Source: Syngnathus acus (lineage: Eukaryota; Chordata; Actinopteri; Syngnathiformes; Syngnathidae). From it: a stretch of 64,000 bases of DNA. The notes under the pieces are model-generated. The model saw nothing but the letters and a program-made list of their open reading frames with translations, did not search any database and had not been told where the DNA came from. The stretch covers positions 9,334,786 to 9,398,785 of the forward strand of contig NC_051100.1 of assembly GCF_901709675.1 (NCBI RefSeq). Direction: 5' to 3'. A program made the position numbers and the translations under genes. Shown here in pieces: positions 58,501 through 64,000 of the stretch (the first letter of the stretch is position 1; every line of letters starts with the position of its first letter).

Positions 58501-61500
58501 AATCAACCTTTGCAGCTCTATTTAGCCTTGATTTGGAGCTAATGAGCAGATGGAGTGCCTGAGACACACTGTTCTTTTCAACTCGCTACTGAAATTGACA
58601 CACAGTTAAGACCACCTGGAAGCCTTTACTTAGTAAGCTATACCAACTGCTGTCTGAGAGACAATTGTACAGTGTGAGTCTGCGTGGCGTAATCGGAACT
58701 GACCTATAGATGCCTTCCACCATAATCAGGATTTTCCTCCAGGGCCTGTGGGTTCGAGGTTGCCCTGAGCAGATTGAGTCTCTTAACTGCTTCTCTAAAT
58801 GGACCATGTCTTCCACATAAAACGCACAGAACAGATTTTACAATACAGAAAGTTAACTGGTTCTTGACCAACATTGTTCATACCCTCATCAAATTGTGCA
58901 TGACTAATAAATGTTTAGAACTTGACCATTATATGAATTGAATAACATATTTCATAAGGAAATATCTATATGGGTTTGATATTGTAAAAATCACACAACC
59001 CATTTTAAGCAACCAGCAGATGGCAGTATTCAACAACTGTATTTACTTTAATGCCAGCTCATCACACCTAATAATCCATCACAGACCATTAGCAGCATTA
59101 CTTTCGAGGAAATGGATGCTTTTCAGATATTTTTGCTTCCTGGAAGAGAAGATTACTACCATTAATTTTACCAATGTCACCACACTTCGGGATCAGTTTA
59201 ACTTGTCATGGAAAAGAAAAGACAGTAAATTAGTATTGATTTGAGATAAACCACAGCCTCATGTGTCACACTGAACAGGCATTCTTCCAGACATGTGCAT
59301 CAATTGTCCCATCGTTTCTCTTGGACTGCTGAAATGCTACTGAGCTTTAGACATTAGCCGAGCGACAATGTCAACATATACAGTATACTTCCATGATGAC
59401 GCTGCACAGACTAGTTTGTCAACTTTTCGTATAGGGCGCTTGTGCTTACAATACAACCCAAGTAGTATTGTTGAATGTTAATTATTAATCTCGGGTGTGG
59501 CACAGTGGGCCCTCTTTGTAAATATAGGCCTGGCTTTAATAAAGAGTTCTCGAGCAGTTGAGTGCAGGAGGCAGTGAGAGGTCATTTGTTCAGGTGCCTC
59601 CGGGCTCTTTGCCTTGTGAGAGCTGCTTGGAAATACCTATAACTGACTTGCCTTGTACCTGTCAGTACCCATTTAATACTAGTGGATCGTCTCGTTTGTC
59701 CTGCCGACTGAAAGCGCGGCCGGTGTTCCCTATCCGAGTATGGCGACTGATGTATCTTTCATGTTTAATACATCTTTATGGCCTTTATTGAAAAAAGAAA
59801 AAGAAAAACGACACGGGCTTTGACAATCTAATAGCAGGGTGAATTGCAGCAAGATTGACGTTTTCATTTAAATAGGTATTCAGCTTTTCCGCTGATGGGT
59901 AAACACGGTCGTGGTTGTAAAGTGAAGCCTTTCGTAAAAGCCTTCGCAATTGCTGGTCCAAACATTGAATGTTAAGTAGGTCTTTCCTGAGGCAAATCCA
60001 TATAGTTTGGAATTAATCGATGTTAATGAATAGAGTAGATATTGTGTCTACTGTATACAGGGCTCGGACACCTTTCTTGGATCAAGGAAATGCATCTTTT
60101 AAGCACTTTTTATTTTTACGCCCGATTTTTAAGTCTTCCCTGCACTGATAAATTACATGCTTTTATAACCCTCAAAAGGAATTTAGTTACAAAAGGATTT
60201 GTTGCACGTGATGCTTCAAAATGGAATCCAGTCAAACTATGTTCATGGCAGTCATTCACACGTGCATCTTGTCAAACAGCCATTCCAGCTGTTACTCACC
60301 ATTGTGTTTGAACACCTTGATGGTTGCTCCTGACAATCGAGCCCCTAAGATGAGAGAAGTGTGGTTGAGCTCATCACTCAGGATCAAACAGCCCTTGGAA
60401 AAAAGAACAGTTTGAAACCCAATTATTTCTGACGAAGAAGAGTAAATCACAAAATCCAAATTGCTGCAGAGGCGCAGTCAGCTTTTTCTATGAACTCAGT
60501 GGTTATCTATTTTATTTTTTTCCAAATCACACTGAATTATTGTACATTTGGCACCCCGTTGATGAAATCGGTTCTGTTAAATGAACCGTAGAAAATGGCT
60601 ACTTGAGAAAAGGCATGTTTATCATTTAGTAAAGACACTTTATGGACAACCTGTGTTAGTGTGCAAATTGACAGAATATACCGCGAAGCCTTCTCTGCCT
60701 ATTTATCATACACAACACTGACACACTAATAAGCATTTGACATCATACTGTATATTGAAATTCATTCCTTATTGAGGGTATGCTGACACCATCTCACTGA
60801 CAGAAACCCTCCTTTGGGCTTCAGATCCAACTGGCGCAGTCCCTGGACTAACAGCTGCTGTCACTCTAACGCAAGGCCTGCCCTATCTTGGCATCGCATC
60901 GTAGGTCAGAGTTGGCAATGTGTTTGACCCTCCCTGCCCCCGCAGGGTTACAGTGGGGGTTGCAACCTCTTGAGCTGCATAAATGCTGCCAAACTTTCAT
61001 CAGTTCAACAGTCCCTTTCGTCCTGTCCGGTCCAATCAGATATCCATGCCGCCCGTTGCCCCTGGTAACCCGTGACTGTCTGTGTATGAGCTTGACTGGT
61101 GCGCCGACAGGCAAGTTGCATGGTTAATAATACCCTTGAGAGGTGCTCTTAACAAAAACGTGCCCCTCCTTGTCAGTGTATCTCAAGACAACTATGTACA
61201 CTCCGAGCCTCAACCTCCCGGCGACTGTTATGTTTAATCATGACTATTTTAATTAATGGGGTGAGTCGGGATTTGTTCCGAGCTGAGTAAAGTTGACTGT
61301 TATTTATTAATTTAGGCCATATGCAAGAGCGCAGCAAGAGCTTGGCTAAGTACACGAGTAGCTTTTTTTGTTGCGGTATTCAGTATCTCTGTTGGATTTT
61401 CTTTTATCGTGTGGCATTTATACCTTGCCAACAAGTGCAGGAATGTTCATAGAGTTTGTGGCAAAACCCATCCCAAACACCATGGTAGACTCCACTCCAA

Positions 61501-61548
61501 GGAAACGGGCCATTTGTTCTTCAAGCTCTATGTGAATATCCAAGGTAC
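52520..61548 (-). CDS. sptlc3: Serine palmitoyltransferase long-chain-base subunit 3, C-terminal eight exons (partial)
   Basis: PLP-dependent alpha-oxoamine synthase subunit. It condenses serine with an acyl-CoA in the first step of sphingolipid synthesis, in the ER membrane with SPTLC1. Exons on the minus strand: 61,424-61,548; 60,300-60,393; 58,704-58,809; 58,056-58,275; 55,079-55,205; 53,314-53,449; 52,663-52,792; 52,520-52,582; 1,001 nt, 332 complete codons, all phases consistent. Seen: [17 protein letters not shown], the DELNHTS stretch, [15 protein letters not shown] whose Asp and His contact PLP, and the Schiff-base lysine in [18 protein letters not shown]2 is the close alternative. 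SPTLC3 is preferred for synteny with ISM1 and for the IAGKK and YMPGKV type residues. N-terminal exons lie beyond 64,000. The C-terminus ends SRRK, shorter than the mammalian tail. Confidence 0.92.
52663..52792 (-). CDS. sptlc3: SPTLC3 exon: [11 protein letters not shown]
   Basis: Encodes [20 protein letters not shown], then [20 protein letters not shown]; acceptor ATCACCAG, donor GTACGT. Confidence 0.95.
53314..53449 (-). CDS. sptlc3: SPTLC3 exon: [10 protein letters not shown] to YMPGKV
   Basis: Encodes [39 protein letters not shown] and MPGKV. Two donors are possible (GTGTAA or GTAAGG two bases on). Only GTAAGG keeps phase with the next exon. Confidence 0.94.
53450..55078 (-). other. SPTLC3 intron (1.6 kb)
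   Basis: No exon or known element seen; several chance open frames of 70-107 codons lack recognisable content. Confidence 0.6.
55079..55205 (-). CDS. sptlc3: SPTLC3 exon: [15 protein letters not shown]
   Basis: Encodes [20 protein letters not shown], then [20 protein letters not shown]; acceptor CATTTCAG, donor GTAAGT. Confidence 0.95.
55206..58055 (-). other. SPTLC3 intron (2.85 kb)
   Basis: Contains the degenerate tandem repeat at 55,305-55,640; otherwise no exon or element identified. Confidence 0.6.
55305..55640 (+). repeat. Degenerate tandem repeat, about three units
   Basis: Units share GCCACAAGATGG / GCAAAGCACTAC, TTTTGTC, AATTCCTAAACTCACTTTAA and AGTTCCTTG blocks, starting near 55,318, 55,431 and 55,545. 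Diverged copies of a compact repeat in an SPTLC3 intron. Confidence 0.65.
58056..58275 (-). CDS. sptlc3: SPTLC3 exon with PLP-binding motifs
   Basis: Encodes [40 protein letters not shown] and [19 protein letters not shown]. Contains the PLP-contacting Asp/His and the Schiff-base Lys. Confidence 0.97.
58704..58809 (-). CDS. sptlc3: SPTLC3 exon: DMVHLEK to VEGIY
   Basis: Encodes [20 protein letters not shown] and [15 protein letters not shown]; phase 1 start, phase 2 end with donor GTCAGT. Confidence 0.94.
58810..60299 (-). other. SPTLC3 intron (1.5 kb)
   Basis: Holds one CTCF-consensus motif (59,013-59,027); nothing else identified. Confidence 0.6.
59013..59027 (+). promoter_or_regulatory. 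CTCF consensus motif
   Basis: CCAGCAGATGGCAGT fits the CTCF core CCASYAGRKGGCRST at every position. Intronic in SPTLC3. Motif evidence only. Confidence 0.5.
60300..60393 (-). CDS. sptlc3: SPTLC3 exon: [13 protein letters not shown]
   Basis: Encodes [20 protein letters not shown] and [11 protein letters not shown]; the conserved DELNH stretch lies beside the active site. Donor GTGAGT, phase 1. Confidence 0.95.
60394..61423 (-). other. SPTLC3 intron (1.0 kb) with X-box-like block
   Basis: A relatively GC-rich block at about 60,810-61,120 contains GTTGCC-CCT-GGTAAC (61,055-61,069), an RFX X-box-like inverted motif. No exon seen. Confidence 0.55.
61424..61548 (-). CDS. sptlc3: SPTLC3 exon: [10 protein letters not shown] to PALVGK
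   Basis: Acceptor CCTTTAG, donor GTATAA. Encodes [20 protein letters not shown] and [20 protein letters not shown]. The first codon is split (phase 1) with an exon outside the window. Confidence 0.94.
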
Positions 61549-64000
61549 CTAAAGGACAGAAATTGTACGGATTAATCAAACATAACATCATTCTTACTGC
61601 AATCAACCCATCTTTTTATTTTCTATACTGCTCATCCTGTTCAGCCTTAGCAATTGGTAACCTGGAGAGCGATTCTGATAAGCAAGTAGGAAATGATCTC
61701 ATCAGTACACTACCATGGACCTTTTGCAAACATCAATTTTATTAAAAACAAAAGATGGTTTAATTAAAGCTGAACTTTAACTGCACTTTACGAGCTTTGC
61801 AAAAACTTTTCTTCATATAAGCAATATTACAAAGTGGTGTAGCAGCACATTTTTAAAGCCAATATAAAGTATGGACCAAAAAAAAACATAACATGACAAC
61901 GCAGCTGTGTCCTTACGGTGATTTTCATTACGTTCAAATCCATAGAGCATTGTGCCCAGTCACATTGATTTATGAGTTTCATCAACAGGGCTGAAAGCCC
62001 GAGTGCACCATTTTTCATCAATGCCGCACGTTGTCTTCACAATCTTGATAATGCTCTTCATAATCAAAACTGAGCCTTAATATCTCGGTAAAGGCAGAGT
62101 GGCTGAAGCCGCCGAATTAGATCTCATCAGATGTGTTTGTGTAGCAAATAGACTATTTTATGCCGTTACAACAGGTCACATTCAGAACAGTGGAGACAAA
62201 TATCAGTCTTTGTTAGTTGTTTACTTCCGTCTTTCATTCAAGCATGTGAATAAAGAATAGTTAATGATTTGCGTCTAAAACCCTGACTCACAGTATGCCA
62301 TAAAAGAACTGCCGTTATTATAGTAGCATGTTTGGGTCACATTGATAAAATGCGCGTTGGCTATACTGACAGACTTCTTTATAGTCAGCCTTTCATCTGA
62401 ATGCATCTATCAATATCTTAGTGGTGATTGTGGGATAAGTCAAACCATGAGTTATTCATCAACTCCATAAATGTTTAACATGTTTGTCTTTTTCAAACAT
62501 TAGGCTTGCTAACAGTTGCAAAATACACACTGTATATCAGAAAAGTTCCAGGACTACACTTGGGGTCCTAACTACAAAGTTATTTCCTTAGATGCAAACC
62601 CCCAACGCACTTTCCCAGCCTTCTCTGACACACCTTGGCGACAGCCAACTTGATGTTGCTCAGGTCTTCAAAATGGGTCATGTGATGACCCCTGTCACTT
62701 AGGGAAGAGAGGGCGGGGCATCACCAGGAACTAGTGTTTTGCAACGCTAGTTCTAAACCTTGTTTGTTATGTATTAATTTTTATCTTTATATGCTACCTG
62801 TTGTGTAGCTTCAAATTGAAAAGCAAATAAGGAAGTCAAAAGACAGTCGTTACTTAATAGCCAGTATTTGTCAGAAATTCCTGCAGTCTCGGGTGTTTCT
62901 AGCGGCCTCTTGGCAGCTTCCCAGACCAGTTTTCTTATCTTTTCATCAAGTTAGGAGGGACCTTGTCACTTTGGTATCACTCTATATTTTCATTACTTGA
63001 TGACTGTCTTCACTGTGCTAATCATTTCCTTCCATAGTTTGATTTTGTGACACAGTACAGCACATTTTGGGACAACAATGGTCATAATTTACAACAAAAA
63101 TAAGACGCAGGAACAATCGTTTGAGCCATACCTTGCCTTACCTTGTGACTATCTACCACATACTTTGAGTTATGACAACATCCCCAAAAATGTTGGTGAG
63201 ATTCCGTTGAAAGATATGGCATGCCAAGAAACTGTCATCCTACTGATACACAACAGTATTTAGAAATTGATGCTTACTAAGGTCTCGTGGGAAATATTTC
63301 CTTCTTTCACTTTCAGTCTTGAGAGCATAAATAATTGAAAGTCATGGAAAACATATTTGACCATTTTAAAACAGATGAAAAAAATACATTGCATAAATCA
63401 TAACCACTATGTATTTAATTCCTTGTTCTTATCGTTAGCCTAGTAGCATTTGATTTTCTCAACCTTTAATTGAGCCTAGGCATATTTCACACGAGAAAAA
63501 AAAAATCCTGGCAAAATGGGAACAATGTAAGTATTGTTTGCTTATGTTGTCACAGTAAGTTACAAAAGGCCAATTATACTCTTAGGCAAGTGTTTTGTTA
63601 TTCATAGAGCACGCAGCGATGTCATCTCACCGTCATAAAGTAGACGGCTGACAGAAGGTGAGTGACATTGAAGTTTTCTCAAACCTTCCAGAAATGCAAC
63701 CTGTTTGGCGAGTTCCATGTTTACATTTCAGCTGCAGTCTGAAATGATGGTCATGCAGGCACCGATTTCATCACAATAACACTTGAATCCAAAAAGCCTA
63801 TAACCCAGAACTCAAAGCCACTGTCACGTCATCAGAAACAAGATTTTCAGAAAATCCCATGCTATTCAAAATTCATCTGAAGCCCAATATGCCTCCCTTT
63901 GATCCAACACTTCTTACATGTGCTCTTTTTGCATCCCGCCTCATGTCCATCGTGTTTCATAACATTATAAGATGTAATTTCCCCATCGCATTGGACGAAC
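61549..64000 (-). other. SPTLC3 intron (part), right edge of window
   Basis: Expected upstream SPTLC3 exons (for example the one ending TRHEMG) were searched for on the minus strand and not found, so this is intron running off the window. Confidence 0.6.

Noticed and set aside
61549-64000. Further SPTLC3 exons at the right edge
   Set aside because: Searched for the TRHEMG-type exon ending and other conserved N-terminal motifs on the minus strand; none seen.

Overview
This is vertebrate nuclear DNA, almost certainly from a ray-finned (teleost) fish. Coding sequence is split into short exons with GT/AG splice sites. Introns are AT-rich and carry fish-type interspersed repeats: hAT and mariner-like MITEs, SINE- and LINE-tail fragments, and long microsatellites. 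The gene set MACROD2 - TASP1 - ISM1 - SPTLC3 matches a known vertebrate linkage group (human chromosome 20p12). The species cannot be named from the sequence.

Layout. (1) 1-14,005, minus strand: the 5' end of a macro-domain gene (MACROD2) with two coding exons; the rest lies off the left edge and 1-10,761 is intron. (2) 14,006-15,884: a divergent promoter region shared with the next gene, with a CCAAT box, a CTCF-like site and an ETS site. (3) 15,885-29,147, plus strand: complete taspase 1 (TASP1), 13 coding exons, 414 codons, with the autocleavage Asp-Thr pair intact. (4) 29,148-36,539: convergent intergenic space. (5) 36,540-45,582, minus strand: complete isthmin 1 (ISM1), 6 coding exons, 452 codons, with a TATA box at 46,239-46,246. 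(6) 45,583-52,519: intergenic. (7) 52,520-61,548 and beyond, minus strand: the last eight coding exons of a serine palmitoyltransferase long-chain-base subunit (SPTLC3). Its N-terminal exons lie off the right edge.

The genes do unrelated jobs: ADP-ribose hydrolysis, site-specific proteolysis, secreted signalling and sphingolipid synthesis. They are neighbours by conserved synteny, not by a shared pathway. In mammals ESF1, NDUFAF5 and SEL1L2 sit between TASP1 and MACROD2; here the two genes are directly adjacent and divergent.

No new biological system was found. The most unusual structures are a 95-bp near-perfect palindrome built from LTR-retrotransposon ends in the last TASP1 intron, several DNA transposons with exact 8-bp target-site duplications, and a LINE-like tail lying against a TASP1 splice donor. 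Exon coordinates were derived by hand from reading frame, splice phase and family knowledge, without alignment software.
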